Shown here: positions 21,724-33,603 of the stretch, piece after piece
Position numbering within the stretch: position 1 is the first letter of the stretch
How the letters are laid out: the number at the start of each line of letters is the position of its first letter
NCBI RefSeq assembly: GCF_016239305.1
Contig: NZ_JAEHOQ010000026.1
Coordinates: forward strand, 1-54,068
Length of the DNA stretch: 54,068 nt
From: Proteus vulgaris
GTDB lineage: Bacteria > Pseudomonadota > Gammaproteobacteria > Enterobacterales > Enterobacteriaceae
Reading direction: 5' to 3'
Notes under the pieces: model-generated
The model's database searches: none
Seen by the model: only the letters and a program-made list of their open reading frames with translations
Told to the model about the DNA's origin: nothing
Made by a program: the position numbers and the translations under genes

Positions 21724-22913
21724 TTCGGGCTCCTTACAAACGCCTGAGCTTGTGCTAGACGTGTTTCATAATCTATTCGTAATAACATCACGATGGCTGT
21801 TGACATAATAATCAAACTCGAACCACCGTAACTAATAAGAGGAAGAGTTAATCCCTTCGTTGGCAACATGCCGGCGGCTGCGCCTACATTGACCAATGAT
21901 TGGAATGTAAACCAAATCCCGATTGAACACGCTAAAAAGCCTGAAAAGCGTTGATCGAGTATCAATGCACGTCGCCCTATTTGCATCGCGCGAAAAGCGA
22001 TGAAGAATACCATTAAAAGCACTAAAACCACACCGATATAACCAAGTTCTTCTGCCAAAATGGAGAAAATGAAGTCGGTATGTGCTTCTGGTAAATATTC
22101 CAGTTTTTGTACTGAGTTTCCTAAACCTTGCCCAAACAAATCTCCTCGGCCAAATGCCATCAAAGATTGCGTTAATTGATAACCGCTACCAAATGGATCT
22201 TCCCAAGGCTCTAAGAAAGAAGTGATCCGGCGAACACGATAAGGTTCAACAATGATAAGCATAACCACAGCGGCAATACCTGAACCGATAATTGCTAAGA
22301 ATTGCCAAATTTTAGCACCCGCCAAAAATAGAAGCGCCAGTGTAGTAACAAACAACACGACCACGGTACCTAAGTCAGGCTGCAGTAACAGTAAAACAGC
22401 CAGTACTAACATAACGCCCATCGGCTTACAGAAACCCCAAAAGTTGTTTCTGACCTCTTCAACTTTTCGAACTAAGTAACTAGATAAGTAACAAAATAAA
22501 GCCAGTTTTGATAATTCAGCAGGTTGAAAGTTTAATGGCCCCACCGCGATCCAACGTGAAGCACCATTAACCGAACTTCCGACGCCCAATACCACTAATA
22601 AAAGCAGTATCGAGCCAAACAGCATTAAGCTGCTATAACGTTGCCAAATTGCCATAGGAATACGCATAGTGACTAACGCAATACAAAACGCCACAATAAG
22701 GTAAATTCCATCACGCTTTGCAAATAAGAAAGGATCTTCTGCAAGGCGCTGGCCAACAGGCATTGAGGCTGATGTCACCATGACAAAACCGATAACCGCT
22801 AATCCGAAAGTAAACCAGAGCAAAGTGCGATCATACGGTACAAACGCCGTATTCTCAGTTTGATAACTGCCCACTAACCACTGTTTTAGTCTTCGCATTG
22901 CGAATATGCTCAT
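21720..22913 (-). CDS. ftsW: FtsW, septal peptidoglycan polymerase (SEDS family)
   Basis: Polytopic inner-membrane glycosyltransferase working with FtsI at the septum. About ten hydrophobic segments are visible. The SEDS signature [18 protein letters not shown] is present, with the invariant loop region [15 protein letters not shown] and the late [19 protein letters not shown]. It has 397 residues (414 in E. coli; the N-terminus is shorter). The start codon overlaps the murD stop by one base (TGATG). Confidence 0.96.
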   Translation of the reverse strand: MSIFAMRRLKQWLVGSYQTENTAFVPYDRTLLWFTFGLAVIGFVMVTSASMPVGQRLAEDPFLFAKRDGIYLIVAFCIALVTMRIPMAIWQRYSSLMLFGSILLLLVVLGVGSSVNGASRWIAVGPLNFQPAELSKLALFCYLSSYLVRKVEEVRNNFWGFCKPMGVMLVLAVLLLLQPDLGTVVVLFVTTLALLFLAGAKIWQFLAIIGSGIAAVVMLIIVEPYRVRRITSFLEPWEDPFGSGYQLTQSLMAFGRGDLFGQGLGNSVQKLEYLPEAHTDFIFSILAEELGYIGVVLVLLMVFFIAFRAMQIGRRALILDQRFSGFLACSIGIWFTFQSLVNVGAAAGMLPTKGLTLPLISYGGSSLIIMSTAIVMLLRIDYETRLAQAQAFVRSPK

Positions 22914-24223
22914 CAGCCAAGCTCCCTTGCCAAGCGCGCAAATTCATCACCGCGTTGCTCAAAACATTTAAACTGATCTAAACTGGCACAAGCAGGTGAA
23001 AGCAACACCATATCCCCTGGTTTGACAGTAGGAGCTAATGCACGCATTGCCTCTTCCATTGTCACAGTTAATAAAGAGACATCTGGTCGTAAACTTGCTA
23101 GAGCTTGCCCGTCTTGCCCAAAACAATAGAGACGAATATTGTCGCCACTGATATAAGGCAATAAAGCAGTAAAATCAGCTGATTTTCCATCGCCACCTAA
23201 TAAAAGGTGCAATGTACCTTCGACGTCTAAGCCACGAAGGGCGGCTTCTGTGCTACCGACATTAGTTGCTTTAGAATCATTTATCCAACGTACATTTTGA
23301 TGCGAATAAACTAATTGAAAACGGTGAGCCAAGCCGTGATAGTTTTTCAGTACTTCCAATCCCGCTTTACGCGCGATCCCTACAGCATCAGCAAGTGCCA
23401 ATGCAGCAAGTCCATTGGTATAATTATGCTGTCCTGAAAGATACATTTCGGACGTTGAAAGAACTTTTTCACCATTTACTTTTAAGACGCGATCCCTGTT
23501 ATCAAGCTGGTAATCGCCCAGTCCTACTCCAAAGCTGACACAACGGCCATCTTTACCCGCTAAAGGTAATGTGAGTATGTCATCTTGGTTATAAACACAG
23601 ATATTGGCATTATCATAGATACGTAATTTCGCTTCACGGTATTGTTCCAATCCTAATGGATAGCGATTCATATGATCTTCGCTAATATTTAAGACTGTTG
23701 CCGCGGCTGCTTTTAAGCTATACGTGGTTTCTAGTTGGAAACTTGATAGCTCTAGTACATAAAGATCATGAGGCTCAGTTAGCAAAGTTAGAGCAGGAAC
23801 ACCAATATTTCCCCCAACACCAACGCGAATACCATCCGCTTTTGCCATTTCACCCACCAGCATTGTGACAGTGCTTTTACCGTTAGAGCCAGTAATAGCC
23901 ACAATAGGTGCTTTAGCTTCGCGGCAAAACAGTTCAATATCACCCACAATTTCGACACCATGACTTGCTGCTTCAACAAGCTCAGGTGTCGAGAGGGCAA
24001 TACCAGGACTTGAAACAATTAAATCAGCATCATTAAGCCATGCTTGGTGAAAACTGCCTATATGATATTCAACGTTAACAGGGAGCTTATCTAAGCCTCC
24101 TGGTTTTTGGCGCGTGTCAATTACTTTAGGTATAACACCTTGACGGATAAAAAAGTCAACGCAGGAAAGACCTGTTATTCCAAGCCCAACTATAACGACT
24201 TTTTTTCCCTGATAATTTGCCAT
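22913..24223 (-). CDS. murD: MurD, UDP-MurNAc-L-Ala:D-glutamate ligase
   Basis: Second amino-acid ligase of the precursor pathway. It has the N-terminal [10 protein letters not shown] fold for the uridine nucleotide, the P-loop TGSNGKST (111-118), NISEDHMNR in the centre, and the C-terminal NDSKATN and [12 protein letters not shown] motifs. Its 436 residues compare with 438 in E. coli. It begins one base after the mraY stop. Confidence 0.96.
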   Translation of the reverse strand: MANYQGKKVVIVGLGITGLSCVDFFIRQGVIPKVIDTRQKPGGLDKLPVNVEYHIGSFHQAWLNDADLIVSSPGIALSTPELVEAASHGVEIVGDIELFCREAKAPIVAITGSNGKSTVTMLVGEMAKADGIRVGVGGNIGVPALTLLTEPHDLYVLELSSFQLETTYSLKAAAATVLNISEDHMNRYPLGLEQYREAKLRIYDNANICVYNQDDILTLPLAGKDGRCVSFGVGLGDYQLDNRDRVLKVNGEKVLSTSEMYLSGQHNYTNGLAALALADAVGIARKAGLEVLKNYHGLAHRFQLVYSHQNVRWINDSKATNVGSTEAALRGLDVEGTLHLLLGGDGKSADFTALLPYISGDNIRLYCFGQDGQALASLRPDVSLLTVTMEEAMRALAPTVKPGDMVLLSPACASLDQFKCFEQRGDEFARLARELG

Positions 24224-24224
24224 C

Positions 24225-25307
24225 TTAACGCACCTTTAACGTCGCCAGACCAATAAGCACTAACATCAGTGAAATAATCCAGAAGCGGACAATAACACGA
24301 GGCTCAGGCCAGCCTTTTAATTCATAATGGTGATGAATTGGAGCCATACGGAAAATACGTTGACCACGTAATTTAAATGAACCGACTTGCAAAATAACGG
24401 AGAGTGTTTCAACAACAAACACACCGCCCATAATCACTAATAAGAATTCTTGGCGTAATAACACAGCAATCGTACCTAACGCACCACCCAATGCGAGAGA
24501 ACCCACATCCCCCATAAAGACTTGCGCAGGGTAAGTGTTAAACCAAAGGAAACCTAAGCCCGCACCGACAATGGCGGTACAAACAATCACTAATTCGCCC
24601 GCATGCATTAAATAAGGAATTTTCAAGTAGCTTGCAAAATTAACGTTACCTGTCGCCCATGCAACTAAAGCAAAACCGGCAGCCACAAAGACGGTTGGCA
24701 TAATGGCTAGACCATCTAAACCATCCGTTAAGTTAACGGCGTTACTGGTTCCCACAATGACAAAATATGCCAATAAGATATACAGCATGCCTAATTGAGG
24801 CATTACATCTTTAAAGAATGGAACGACTAGCTGTGTTGCAGGTGTATCTTTACCAATGGCATACATACTAAATGCAACGACTAACGCCAGCACGGATTGC
24901 CAGAAATATTTCCAGCGTGCAATTAAGCCACGCGTATCTTTACGCACAACCTTACGATAATCATCGACAAAGCCGATAACGCCATAACCAATTAAAACCA
25001 GCAATACGCACCAAACATATGGGTTGTCTAGTCTTGCCCATAGTAGTGTGGAGATAGAGATAGAGAACAGGATCATAATCCCGCCCATTGTTGGTGTACC
25101 ACGTTTACTAAAATGAGACTCCGGCCCTTCACTACGAACCACTTGTCCAATTTGCATTTTTTGCAACCAAGCGATGAGGTGAGGCCCCATCCACAAAGCA
25201 ATAATTAATGCCGTCAATAAACCAACAATCGCCCTGAATGTCAGATAAGAAAATACATTAAAAAATGTATGGTATTTAACCAAATATTCGGCTAGCCAAA
25301 CTAACAT
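24225..25307 (-). CDS. mraY: MraY, phospho-MurNAc-pentapeptide translocase (lipid I synthase)
   Basis: Integral membrane enzyme joining UDP-MurNAc-pentapeptide to undecaprenyl phosphate. About ten membrane segments are present, with the conserved [20 protein letters not shown] and the cytoplasmic-loop motif [15 protein letters not shown]. Its 360 residues equal E. coli. It overlaps the end of murF by 7 bases. Confidence 0.97.
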   Translation of the reverse strand: MLVWLAEYLVKYHTFFNVFSYLTFRAIVGLLTALIIALWMGPHLIAWLQKMQIGQVVRSEGPESHFSKRGTPTMGGIMILFSISISTLLWARLDNPYVWCVLLVLIGYGVIGFVDDYRKVVRKDTRGLIARWKYFWQSVLALVVAFSMYAIGKDTPATQLVVPFFKDVMPQLGMLYILLAYFVIVGTSNAVNLTDGLDGLAIMPTVFVAAGFALVAWATGNVNFASYLKIPYLMHAGELVIVCTAIVGAGLGFLWFNTYPAQVFMGDVGSLALGGALGTIAVLLRQEFLLVIMGGVFVVETLSVILQVGSFKLRGQRIFRMAPIHHHYELKGWPEPRVIVRFWIISLMLVLIGLATLKVR

Positions 25308-26683
25308 TCAAAGCACTCCTTTAATGCGTTCACAATATCTTCCATCGCGGAGCTTCGTGAACCTTTTACTAAAACTGAAACAACATCATGCTGCTGTAAT
25401 AATGGAATTAATTGAGCAAGTAAGTCGGCTTTAAATGTAAAATGCTGACCACCTTGGTTTTCATCACTAATAAAGTGGCTGTGATCCCCTACGGTAAATA
25501 CGCTATTAATCCCTGCATTGTGTGCAAAACGCCCCACATCACGGTGACATTTCTCTGAATCCTTACCTAACTCAGCCATATCTCCCGCAACAAAAATCTT
25601 ATATCCCGGCAATTGTGATAAAACTTGTAAGCCCGCGATCATCGAACCATCGTTCGCATTATACGTATCATCTAACACCATTTTTCCTGTGGTTAATTCC
25701 ACAGGATACAATCTTCCTGGCACCGCTTTTAATGTTGATAACCCAAGGCGAACCGCATCAAGCGTTGCGCCTGCTGAAAGTGCCAGCGCACTAGCAGCTA
25801 AAGCATTGGCAATATTATGACGTCCCGGCAATGGAAGAGTAACTTCAACACAACCTTCTGGTGTATGTAAGGTGAAGTTAGTGGTGAACTGCTTAACAGC
25901 GATATCAGTCGGATAAAAATCAGCATTGCTTTGAGCCGATAAAGAGAACGACCATTGCGTTTGACGCGTATTTAAGTGGTGTTGCCATAGAGGTAAGTCA
26001 TTACTATCAAGATTAATAATGGCTGTACCTTGCTCTTTTAAATGAGTAAAGATTTCGCCTTTTGCTTGGGCAATACCTTCAAGTGAACCGAAACCTTCAA
26101 TATGAGCAGAAAAGAGATTATTTACCAAAGCGCTATCGGGTTTAACCATATCAACGGTATAGGCAATTTCACCAATATGGTTTGCACCTAGCTCGATAAC
26201 GGCAAAACGATGCTCTGGAGTTAAACGAAACAGCGTTAGTGGCACACCAATATCATTATTTAAATTACCGTGGGTATATAAAGTTTCACCACAATGACGC
26301 AAAATTGAAGCCGTCATTTCTTTGACAGATGTTTTTCCTGAAGAGCCTGTCAACGCCACAATTTTGGCATTACTCATTGAACGGATATGAGTAGCAATCG
26401 CCCCCATTGCCAGACGAGTGTCTTTCACAATAATTTGAGGACAATCAATGTCAATTTCACGGTTAACTAATACGGCAACCGCGCCTTTTTCTTTGACATC
26501 AACGATAAAGTCATGCGCATCAAAACGCTCACCCGCTAATGCAATAAAGAGGCAATAGTCATCAATATTGCGACTATCTGTTGAAATTGACTTAATCGTT
26601 AGTTGATTGGCTTGGCTTTGAGCAATATGGCTCAACTTACCATCAGTGACTTGTGCAATGATTTCTAGTGATAAAGGGATCAT
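25301..26683 (-). CDS. murF: MurF, UDP-MurNAc-tripeptide:D-Ala-D-Ala ligase
   Basis: Adds the D-Ala-D-Ala dipeptide to complete the pentapeptide. The P-loop is TGSSGKTSV (112-120), with the central [10 protein letters not shown] and C-terminal [12 protein letters not shown]. Its 460 residues compare with 452 in E. coli. It needs D-Ala-D-Ala from a ligase; no ddl gene is present in this window, so it must come from elsewhere in the genome. The start overlaps the murE stop by 4 bases. Confidence 0.96.
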   Translation of the reverse strand: MIPLSLEIIAQVTDGKLSHIAQSQANQLTIKSISTDSRNIDDYCLFIALAGERFDAHDFIVDVKEKGAVAVLVNREIDIDCPQIIVKDTRLAMGAIATHIRSMSNAKIVALTGSSGKTSVKEMTASILRHCGETLYTHGNLNNDIGVPLTLFRLTPEHRFAVIELGANHIGEIAYTVDMVKPDSALVNNLFSAHIEGFGSLEGIAQAKGEIFTHLKEQGTAIINLDSNDLPLWQHHLNTRQTQWSFSLSAQSNADFYPTDIAVKQFTTNFTLHTPEGCVEVTLPLPGRHNIANALAASALALSAGATLDAVRLGLSTLKAVPGRLYPVELTTGKMVLDDTYNANDGSMIAGLQVLSQLPGYKIFVAGDMAELGKDSEKCHRDVGRFAHNAGINSVFTVGDHSHFISDENQGGQHFTFKADLLAQLIPLLQQHDVVSVLVKGSRSSAMEDIVNALKECFEC

Positions 26684-28167
26684 GCTATCACCCCTAATAA
26701 CCGCGCAACGGTTAATCTATCCGAATAATCAAGGCGACGTGAACCGACTAACTGGTAATCTTCATGCCCTTTACCTGCGACTAAAATCATATCATTCGCG
26801 TCGGCTTGCATAATCACATTAGTCACTGCTTCTGCTCGACCTTCAATAGCAATTGCACGACCGGGATCCATTAAACCAGAAAGAATATCTTGAATAATGG
26901 CTTGTGGCTCCTCACTACGTGGATTGTCATCAGTGATAACCACTTTATCTGCTAATTCTTCTGCAACTGCACCCATTAGTGGGCGCTTACCTTTATCTCG
27001 ATCACCACCACAACCAAACACACACCACAATTTACCCGTGCAGTGTAAACGAGTGGCTTGGAGTGCTTTTTCTAGCGCATCCGGGGTATGAGCATAATCG
27101 ACGATAACGGTAGGACGATTATCAGCACTAAACACCTCCATTCGACCACAAACAGGAGTAAGTGCAGACGACGCCTTAATTACGGCATCCAATGGATATT
27201 CCAGTGCTAACAATGTCGCTAAAGCACATAATAGATTACTGACATTAAATGCCCCCATTAACGGGCTTTCAATTTCCCCTTCACCCCAGCTTGAACTAAA
27301 GCAAATAGTTGCACCTTCATCATGGTAATTAATGTTTATTGCTTTAACAAAGCGACCTTGCCAATTTACTGGCAATTTATTGTCCATTGTTACTGCAACA
27401 GCATCTGGCAAACGTGATAACCATTTTTGACCAACAGTATCGTCCGCATTAATGATTTTCTCACCACTATGATGTGTGGAGAACAGTAACCATTTTGCCT
27501 CTTCGTAATTTGCCATATCACCATGATAATCAAGGTGATCACGACTTAAATTAGTAAATACGCTCGCCACAAAAGGTAAAGCACTAACGCGACCTTGTAC
27601 TAAGCCATGAGAAGAAACTTCCATCGCTGTTAATGTCGCGCCTTGATTTAATAGCTGTTGTAACTCTAATTGAATATCAACCGCAGAGCCTGTGGTGTTC
27701 ATGGCTGGAACAACGTGACCTAACAGTCCGTTACCTACCGTTCCCATCACAGCACTGCTTTCGCCTAATCCTTGTGCCCACTGTGCTAACAATTGTGTTG
27801 TTGTCGTTTTTCCGTTAGTCCCAGTAACACCAATTAGTTTCAATTTTTCAGCTGGTTGATGATAAAAATATCCTGCTAATTTTGATAACGCTGCATTGAG
27901 ATTATCGATATAAATAACAGGTATGCCGTGGCTTTCACGAATTTCACCATGCGTTGCGACATCTTGTGCTTCCGCTAATACCGCTGAAACACCTTGAGCA
28001 ATTGCTTGAGGAATATAGCGTCTACCATCAGTTTCATGACCTTTAATGGCAATAAAAAGATCACCGCTTGCCGCTTTTCGGCTGTCGAGTGTCATGTCTT
28101 TGAGCATCAATGACGGTGCTTGTATCCCGAGAGCCCCTAATAGGTCACTTAAGTTAGGATCGGCCAC
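26680..28167 (-). CDS. murE: MurE, UDP-MurNAc-dipeptide:meso-diaminopimelate ligase
   Basis: Third amino-acid ligase. The P-loop is [10 protein letters not shown] (115-124), and the diaminopimelate-selecting DNPR motif is seen in [10 protein letters not shown], so the third residue of the stem peptide should be meso-DAP as in other enterics. Its 495 residues equal E. coli. The start lies 14 bases inside the end of ftsI, the largest overlap in the cluster. Confidence 0.96.
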   Translation of the reverse strand: MADPNLSDLLGALGIQAPSLMLKDMTLDSRKAASGDLFIAIKGHETDGRRYIPQAIAQGVSAVLAEAQDVATHGEIRESHGIPVIYIDNLNAALSKLAGYFYHQPAEKLKLIGVTGTNGKTTTTQLLAQWAQGLGESSAVMGTVGNGLLGHVVPAMNTTGSAVDIQLELQQLLNQGATLTAMEVSSHGLVQGRVSALPFVASVFTNLSRDHLDYHGDMANYEEAKWLLFSTHHSGEKIINADDTVGQKWLSRLPDAVAVTMDNKLPVNWQGRFVKAININYHDEGATICFSSSWGEGEIESPLMGAFNVSNLLCALATLLALEYPLDAVIKASSALTPVCGRMEVFSADNRPTVIVDYAHTPDALEKALQATRLHCTGKLWCVFGCGGDRDKGKRPLMGAVAEELADKVVITDDNPRSEEPQAIIQDILSGLMDPGRAIAIEGRAEAVTNVIMQADANDMILVAGKGHEDYQLVGSRRLDYSDRLTVARLLGVIA

Positions 28168-29950
28168 TTGTATCCTCTTCTTTTTTAATTACAAATTCAT
28201 TTTTATCGTCTGGCATCAATGCATCTGGTTCTACGTTCATTGTTCGTAAAACCGCGCCCATGATTGTGCCAAACACCGGTGCAGATACTGCGCCCCCGTA
28301 ATATTTACCCGCTTTAGGTTCGTTGATTATCACAACCAACGCAAAACGTGGACGACTCGCAGGCGCAACACCCGCCGCATAAGAGATATATTGATTGATA
28401 TATTTTCCGTCTGGCCCAACTTTTTTCGCCGTACCTGTTTTAATCGCAATGCGATACCCTTTAATAGCCGCACTTACACCACCGCCACCGGGCAATGCAA
28501 CACTTTCCATCATATGCACGACAGTTTTCATTACAGGCTCAGGGAATACGCGCGTTCCTGGTACAGGTGGATCAACTTTTGTAATTGAAAGTGGACGGTA
28601 AATACCAAAACTACCAATCGTTGCATAGACACGCGCTAATTGTAACGGTGTTACCATTAGCCCATATCCGAATGAGAAGGTGGCCCTTTCAAGATCGGAC
28701 CACCGTTGTTTTTTTATTGGAAATATGCCACTACTTTCACCAACTAGCCCCAAGTTAGTTGGCTTCCCGAATCCAAAACGTGAATAAACATCCACAAGTT
28801 CAGATGCAGGCATCGCTAACGCTAGTCGTGAAACACCAACGTTACTCGATTTCTGTAATATTCCTGTTATCGATAACTCATGATATAACGCCACATCTTT
28901 TATTTGATGTCCGTTAAGTCGATAAGGAATTGTATTAATAACACTATTTTCTTTAATAATATGATTGTGTAGTGCACTCATCACAACCATCGGTTTTACT
29001 GTAGAACCTGGTTCAAAAATATCAGTGATAGCACGATTACGCATCGCATCTTTAGGCGTTCCCGCTAAGTTATTCGGGTTATAAGATGGACTATTCGCCA
29101 TCGCTAATACTTCACCTGTATTGACGTCTACTAAAACAGCGGTTCCGGATTCTGCTTTATTCTTGATAACAGCATTGGTTAATTCACGATAAACCACAGA
29201 TTGTAAGCGCTCATCAATACTTAACATCAAGTTATGAGCAGCTTGACTATCTGTTTGAGCAATATTTTCAATGACACGATTGAAACCATCCTTACGAACT
29301 ACACGTTCACCAGGAGCACCTGTTAGCCATTGGTTAAAGCTTTTTTCAACCCCTTCAATGCCATCACCATCAATATTCGTTACACCAATAATGTGAGCAG
29401 TTACTTCACCGGATGGATAATAACGTTTTGATTCTTGACGCATGTTAATCCCAGTAATTTTTAATTTATTAATGTAATCACTAATTTCAGGGTTAACTTG
29501 ACGAGCGAGATAGATAAAACGTGCGGAAGGTGCTGCTGCAATTTTCTGTTCGATTTGACTGATGGAGATTTTTAGTGCGTCAGCAAGTGCTAACCAACGA
29601 GAGTCGGTCATATCTGGATTGGCATCTAATACAACTTTTGGATCTGCCCAAATAGCATACACAGGCACACTGACAGCAAGAGGTCTTCCCATTCTATCGC
29701 TGATCATCCCTCTTGCTGTTGGGACTTTTTGTACACGCAGAGAACGCATATCCCCTTCACGAATTAGGGGGTCTGGATTAATAATTTGTAAATAGGCAAC
29801 ACGGATTAATAGCGCGGCTAAAGCGATACCAATGCCTGTGCAAAGCAACGCAAAACGCCAACTCACAAACCCTGTTTTTTCTTCAGGCTTGCGTAATTTG
29901 GCATTTGACTTTGTCTTTGCTTTCGCTTTTGCCGAACGTGAAAATTTCAT
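28154..29950 (-). CDS. ftsI: FtsI (PBP3), septal peptidoglycan transpeptidase
   Basis: Class B penicillin-binding protein that cross-links septal wall. It has a basic N-terminus, a single membrane segment (about 31-55), a pedestal domain, and the transpeptidase motifs in order: STVK with active Ser316, SSN in LQKSSNVG, and KTGT in AIKTGTAKK. It has 598 residues (588 in E. coli). I see no sign of insertions known from PBP3-resistant strains, such as a duplicated YRIN-like stretch after the KTGT region. Confidence 0.96.
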   Translation of the reverse strand: MKFSRSAKAKAKTKSNAKLRKPEEKTGFVSWRFALLCTGIGIALAALLIRVAYLQIINPDPLIREGDMRSLRVQKVPTARGMISDRMGRPLAVSVPVYAIWADPKVVLDANPDMTDSRWLALADALKISISQIEQKIAAAPSARFIYLARQVNPEISDYINKLKITGINMRQESKRYYPSGEVTAHIIGVTNIDGDGIEGVEKSFNQWLTGAPGERVVRKDGFNRVIENIAQTDSQAAHNLMLSIDERLQSVVYRELTNAVIKNKAESGTAVLVDVNTGEVLAMANSPSYNPNNLAGTPKDAMRNRAITDIFEPGSTVKPMVVMSALHNHIIKENSVINTIPYRLNGHQIKDVALYHELSITGILQKSSNVGVSRLALAMPASELVDVYSRFGFGKPTNLGLVGESSGIFPIKKQRWSDLERATFSFGYGLMVTPLQLARVYATIGSFGIYRPLSITKVDPPVPGTRVFPEPVMKTVVHMMESVALPGGGGVSAAIKGYRIAIKTGTAKKVGPDGKYINQYISYAAGVAPASRPRFALVVIINEPKAGKYYGGAVSAPVFGTIMGAVLRTMNVEPDALMPDDKNEFVIKKEEDTSGRS

Positions 29951-29961
29951 ACTTGCCTTAA

Positions 29962-30279
29962 TTATTTAGTAACCACGATGTTCTCTTTTGTTGGATCAAC
30001 ATGAACCATCCCCAAACTATCACTTGAAAAACGCTCTACTCGGCTATGATCGGCCAGTGCATTTTCTTCAAGAATGAGGTTACGCCATTCGATATCCAAT
30101 ACATTTTTTTCCAGCACTAAGCGCTCTTTTTCTGCTGTCAATAAACGTGTCTTATGTGCTGTCGTCACGACATACACTGCAGAAATAATCACCGCTATCA
30201 GTAAACATACAGGTAATTTGCCATGACGCAGTAAATCCTGCCCTATAACTCCAGGTAGTGTGTGTCGTTCTGTAGACAT
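29962..30279 (-). CDS. ftsL: FtsL, bitopic division protein
   Basis: Partner of FtsB and FtsQ that activates FtsWI. It has a short cytoplasmic tail, one membrane segment (about residues 22-40) and a periplasmic coiled coil rich in Leu and Glu, ending with a conserved region around [10 protein letters not shown]. Its 105 residues are shorter than E. coli (121), the difference being N-terminal. Its ATG directly follows the rsmH stop without any spacer. Confidence 0.93.
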   Translation of the reverse strand: MSTERHTLPGVIGQDLLRHGKLPVCLLIAVIISAVYVVTTAHKTRLLTAEKERLVLEKNVLDIEWRNLILEENALADHSRVERFSSDSLGMVHVDPTKENIVVTK

Positions 30280-31227
30280 TTATTCCTCAATACGTTGTGC
30301 TACACGTAATACAGAGCTTCGTGCCCGTGGGTTCTCTTCCACTTCTATACCTGTCGGTTTCATTTTGTGAATACTTGACAAGCGAGCACTTCCTAACTCT
30401 TTTATCTGAGCTTCTGTGAGAGGAATACCCGCAGGGACAACTGGCCCTTTGCTCTCATCACGAATAAACCGTTTTACTAATCGGTCTTCTAATGAATGGA
30501 AGCTAATCACTGATAAACGCCCTTCTGGCGCTAAAACTGAGACTGCACCTTTTAATGCTTTTTCAATTTCATCTAATTCGCTATTGATATAGATTCGAAT
30601 TGCTTGAAAGCTTCGTGTTGCTGGATGCTTATGGCGTTCTTTTACTGGGCTTGCTTCACTAATTAAATCAGCTAACTGCTTAGTTCGAGTCAACGGCTCT
30701 TCTGTTTTATTACGAGCAACAATGGCGCGAGCAATACGTTTAGCAAAACGTTCTTCACCAAATGTTTTCAATACCCAAGTAATGTCATCTTCTGCAGCTG
30801 TCATTAACCATTGCGCAGCGGATTGCCCAGAAGTGGGATCCATACGCATATCTAGTGGTCCGTCTCGCATAAAAGAAAAACCACGCTCTGGATCATCTAG
30901 TTGAGGAGAAGAAACGCCTAAATCCAACAAAACACCATCAATCTTCCCCGCTAAACCTAACTCATTAACATACTGTTCAATATTTGAAAAAGGCCCATGA
31001 ACAATAGAAAATCGTACATCATCTATTTCATTGGCAACTGCAATAGCTTGTGGATCTCTGTCTATCGCTATCAAGCGACCTTGTTCACCTAATTGCGATA
31101 AAATTAAACGGGAATGGCCTCCGCGACCAAATGTTCCATCGATATAGATACCTGAAGACTTAATGTTCAGGCCATTCACTGCTTCATCCAGTAGTACACT
31201 GGTATGGCTAAAATTATTTGTTGTCAT
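30280..31227 (-). CDS. rsmH: RsmH (MraW), 16S rRNA m4C1402 methyltransferase
   Basis: S-adenosylmethionine-dependent methyltransferase acting on C1402 of 16S rRNA. The SAM-binding motif is [10 protein letters not shown], followed by [29 protein letters not shown] and the C-terminal [14 protein letters not shown]. Its 315 residues compare with 313 in E. coli. It is the second gene of the dcw cluster, 3 bases after mraZ. Confidence 0.96.
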   Translation of the reverse strand: MTTNNFSHTSVLLDEAVNGLNIKSSGIYIDGTFGRGGHSRLILSQLGEQGRLIAIDRDPQAIAVANEIDDVRFSIVHGPFSNIEQYVNELGLAGKIDGVLLDLGVSSPQLDDPERGFSFMRDGPLDMRMDPTSGQSAAQWLMTAAEDDITWVLKTFGEERFAKRIARAIVARNKTEEPLTRTKQLADLISEASPVKERHKHPATRSFQAIRIYINSELDEIEKALKGAVSVLAPEGRLSVISFHSLEDRLVKRFIRDESKGPVVPAGIPLTEAQIKELGSARLSSIHKMKPTGIEVEENPRARSSVLRVAQRIEE

Positions 31228-31230
31228 TAT

Positions 31231-31695
31231 TTAAAGTGATAAATCCAATAGTCGTGTCGATAACGGTTCCTGTGAGGTTTGCTCGGCAACAATGTCTTTT
31301 TCAATCTGGCTATACCAGACCTGTTCATCCCACAATTCAAATTTATTGAATTGACCGACTAACATGACCTCTTTGGTTAGCCCCGCATGCTGTCTTAGCG
31401 TGCTAGCTAACAAAAGACGTCCAGCACTATCCATTTGGCATTCGCTAGCATGTCCTAATAACAGACGTTGAACTCGACGTTCAGCCGGGTTCATGGAAGA
31501 CAAAGCCGCTAATTTTAACTCAATCTTTTCCCATTCAGGAAGTGTATAAAGCAATAAACACGGCTGATTGAGATCAATGGTACAAACCATTTGACCTTCA
31601 GAAATCTCACTCAGCGTTGTTCGATAACGGGAAGGAACTGTTATTCGCCCTTTGCTGTCAAGATTAACGAGTGTTGCTCCACGAAACATCCTCAT
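31231..31695 (-). CDS. mraZ: MraZ, transcriptional repressor of the dcw cluster
   Basis: AbrB-fold DNA-binding protein that forms ring oligomers and represses its own operon. Two SpoVT-AbrB halves each carry the DxxxR motif: [14 protein letters not shown] (about residues 12-25) and [14 protein letters not shown]. Its 154 residues compare with 152 in E. coli. It is the first gene of the cluster; the three-repeat operator stands directly upstream. Confidence 0.96.
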   Translation of the reverse strand: MRMFRGATLVNLDSKGRITVPSRYRTTLSEISEGQMVCTIDLNQPCLLLYTLPEWEKIELKLAALSSMNPAERRVQRLLLGHASECQMDSAGRLLLASTLRQHAGLTKEVMLVGQFNKFELWDEQVWYSQIEKDIVAEQTSQEPLSTRLLDLSL

Positions 31696-31715
31696 TACCC
31701 TCAGCTTTGTAATTT

Positions 31716-31745
31716 ACACCACATTATCCCACAAATCCCCACAAA
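31716..31745 (-). promoter_or_regulatory. MraZ operator: three direct repeats
   Basis: Read on the minus strand, TTTGTGGGG (31737-31745), TTTGTGGGA (31727-31735) and ATGTGGTGT (31716-31724) are repeated about every 10 bp. This is the arrangement of TGGGN boxes bound by MraZ in E. coli. They lie over the expected transcription start and 5' end of mraZ, so bound MraZ would block the promoter. Confidence 0.85.
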
Positions 31746-31748
31746 TAG

Positions 31749-31778
31749 AGTTTACGGATGGTATGAAAACGTTGTCAA
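31749..31778 (-). promoter_or_regulatory. mraZ (dcw) promoter
   Basis: On the minus strand TTGACA (plus 31773-31778) and TAAACT (plus 31749-31754) are 18 bp apart. The -35 box is perfect. The MraZ repeats begin 4 bp downstream of the -10 box. Confidence 0.75.
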
Positions 31779-31779
31779 G

Positions 31780-32303
31780 CCAGATGTAGGAAGCTTTATT
31801 TATATTTACAGTAATTTGATGAGCACACCGAAATGTTGAAATTATCGACAAAAAAGAAATAAAAAATATTAACACTATGATTAATAGCGATTATTTTTCA
31901 TTTTATATTTTTAATCACGAAAAGTAATTATTTATAACGATTACAAGGAAGAAAACCAGATAAAGAAATCATAATGAGTAAATAATAATTTTAATGATAA
32001 AAAACTAATTTATTGCAGTTCATTTACCTTTAGCCAACATAATCATTTGAGGATACTTTTGTATAAATAAAAATAGGAAGGTTTAAAAAAATAATTTAAT
32101 ATCATGCAGATAGTTATTTATTTTCTTCTCACTTTCTCTAAAGCAAAATCCATTATTTATTAAAGTTAAGCAATATCACTTATGGGTATATCAAAATTTA
32201 ATCTATTAACTTAGAAAAATGAGGAAAATAGTAAAAAAAGGCTTAAGATTAATCTCAAATTTAATATTCTCTAAGCTATTCGACATTCTTAAATCAAATA
32301 AAG
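31780..32303. other. AT-rich gap between the mraZ promoter and the cra terminator
   Basis: About 520 bases of very AT-rich DNA with no ORF of plausible coding character, no repeat and no hairpin followed by a T-run. It separates the dcw promoter from the downstream end of cra. I see no functional element beyond the flanking promoter and terminator. Confidence 0.5.
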
Positions 32304-32335
32304 CATCCCCGTTTTAATTTAATAAAACAGGGATG
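32304..32335 (-). terminator. Terminator of cra
   Basis: CATCCC and GGGATG with AT-rich inner stem form a 13-bp hairpin with one mismatch. On the minus strand it is followed by CTTTATTT. It lies 38 bases past the cra stop. Confidence 0.7.
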
Positions 32336-32373
32336 AGTATAAATGCAGGTAATTATGATAAAGCAATATCAAA

Positions 32374-33381
32374 TTAACGTGCGCGTCCTAAACTGCCTCG
32401 ACGACATAAATCACGACGAATACGTGTAATTCCTGCTTGCGGTTTTTGCTCTTCTTCAAGACTGGCAAGAACAAGTTCTAATACACGTTCTGCGATATCA
32501 CGATGTCGTTGAGCCACAGATAAAACAGGGCATTCAAGGAAATCCAATAACTCATGATCACCGAAAGTCGCAATAACCAATTGTGTTGGTAAACGGCCAC
32601 TTCGTTGTAACGTCACATCCATAACCCCTTGCAATAAAGCAAACGAGGTTGTGAATAATGCATCTGGCATTGGATTATTGTTTAGCCATTCTGAGAAAGC
32701 AGTTGCAGCGGCTTCTCGTTCATAGCTATTAGCATAAAGGTAGGTTACTTCACGAGGATCATCTTTCCAAACACTACGGAAACCTTGTTCACGTAAAAAG
32801 CTCACAGAGAGTTCAGGAAGAGCGCCTAAGTAGAGTACAGATTGCGAAGGAAAAGCTTTCAGTTCAGTTGCCAACATTTTGGCATCTTCTAAATCATCAC
32901 CGACAACGCTGATAAAATGTTCACTTTCTAATGCCCTATCTAGCGCGATAATCGGTAATGAACGATTAGCCCAACGCTGATAAAAAGGGTGTTCTGGTGG
33001 CAATGCCGTTGAAACAATAATGGCATCAACTTGGCGTTGTAATAAATGCTCAACACAACGAATTTCGTTGTCAGGTTGGTCTTCTGAACACGCAATTAGC
33101 AACTGATAACCACGTTGTCGTGCTTGTCGTTCAAGGTAATTTGCGATCCTGGTATAACTGGTGTTTTCCAAATCAGGAATAACCAAACCAATAGAACGCG
33201 TACGACCAGCACGTAATCCCGCGGCAACAGCGTTCGGGTGGTAATTATGCTCTCTGACCACCGCCATCACTTTTTCAACAGTCTTGTCACTTACACGGTA
33301 CTGTTTCGCCTTACCATTAATGACATAACTTGCTGTTGTTCGTGAAACACCAGCCAAGCGGGCGATTTCATCCAGTTTCAC
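32374..33381 (-). CDS. cra: Cra (FruR), catabolite repressor/activator
   Basis: LacI-family regulator of glycolytic and gluconeogenic genes, released from DNA by fructose 1-phosphate or fructose 1,6-bisphosphate. It has an N-terminal HTH ([21 protein letters not shown], residues 3-23), the hinge helix around [14 protein letters not shown], and a periplasmic-binding-type effector domain with DLENTSY and IALDRAL. Its 335 residues compare with 334 in E. coli. The start codon is GTG, as in E. coli, with AGAGG upstream. In E. coli it also sits next to mraZ. Confidence 0.95.
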   Translation of the reverse strand: MKLDEIARLAGVSRTTASYVINGKAKQYRVSDKTVEKVMAVVREHNYHPNAVAAGLRAGRTRSIGLVIPDLENTSYTRIANYLERQARQRGYQLLIACSEDQPDNEIRCVEHLLQRQVDAIIVSTALPPEHPFYQRWANRSLPIIALDRALESEHFISVVGDDLEDAKMLATELKAFPSQSVLYLGALPELSVSFLREQGFRSVWKDDPREVTYLYANSYEREAAATAFSEWLNNNPMPDALFTTSFALLQGVMDVTLQRSGRLPTQLVIATFGDHELLDFLECPVLSVAQRHRDIAERVLELVLASLEEEQKPQAGITRIRRDLCRRGSLGRAR

Positions 33382-33565
33382 ATTAGCCTCTTTTAATTAT
33401 TAAATGTGTTATTTATTACATATTGCTATGAATTTCAGTCATTATGCTGATCTGATTTTGCATTTTAACACAATTTACTGATAAAACCGTATGCGTCAAC
33501 GTTTCCGTTTATGCCTTTTATCAATTATTTCAATCATCATTATCTATCAATCAGTAATTTCACAA

Positions 33566-33593
33566 GAAAAAGCACCTTAAAAGGTGCTTTTTC
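33566..33593. terminator. Terminator of the acyl-CoA synthetase gene
   Basis: AAAAAGCACCTT and AAGGTGCTTTTT form a hairpin with a 2-base loop; T-runs are present on both strands. On the minus strand it lies 10 bases past the acyl-CoA synthetase stop. Confidence 0.85.
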
Positions 33594-33603
33594 TCGATTA
33601 AAT

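Noticed and set aside
31591-31839. 82-codon plus-strand frame over the mraZ start and promoter
   Set aside because: It crosses the MraZ operator and promoter and has no coding features.
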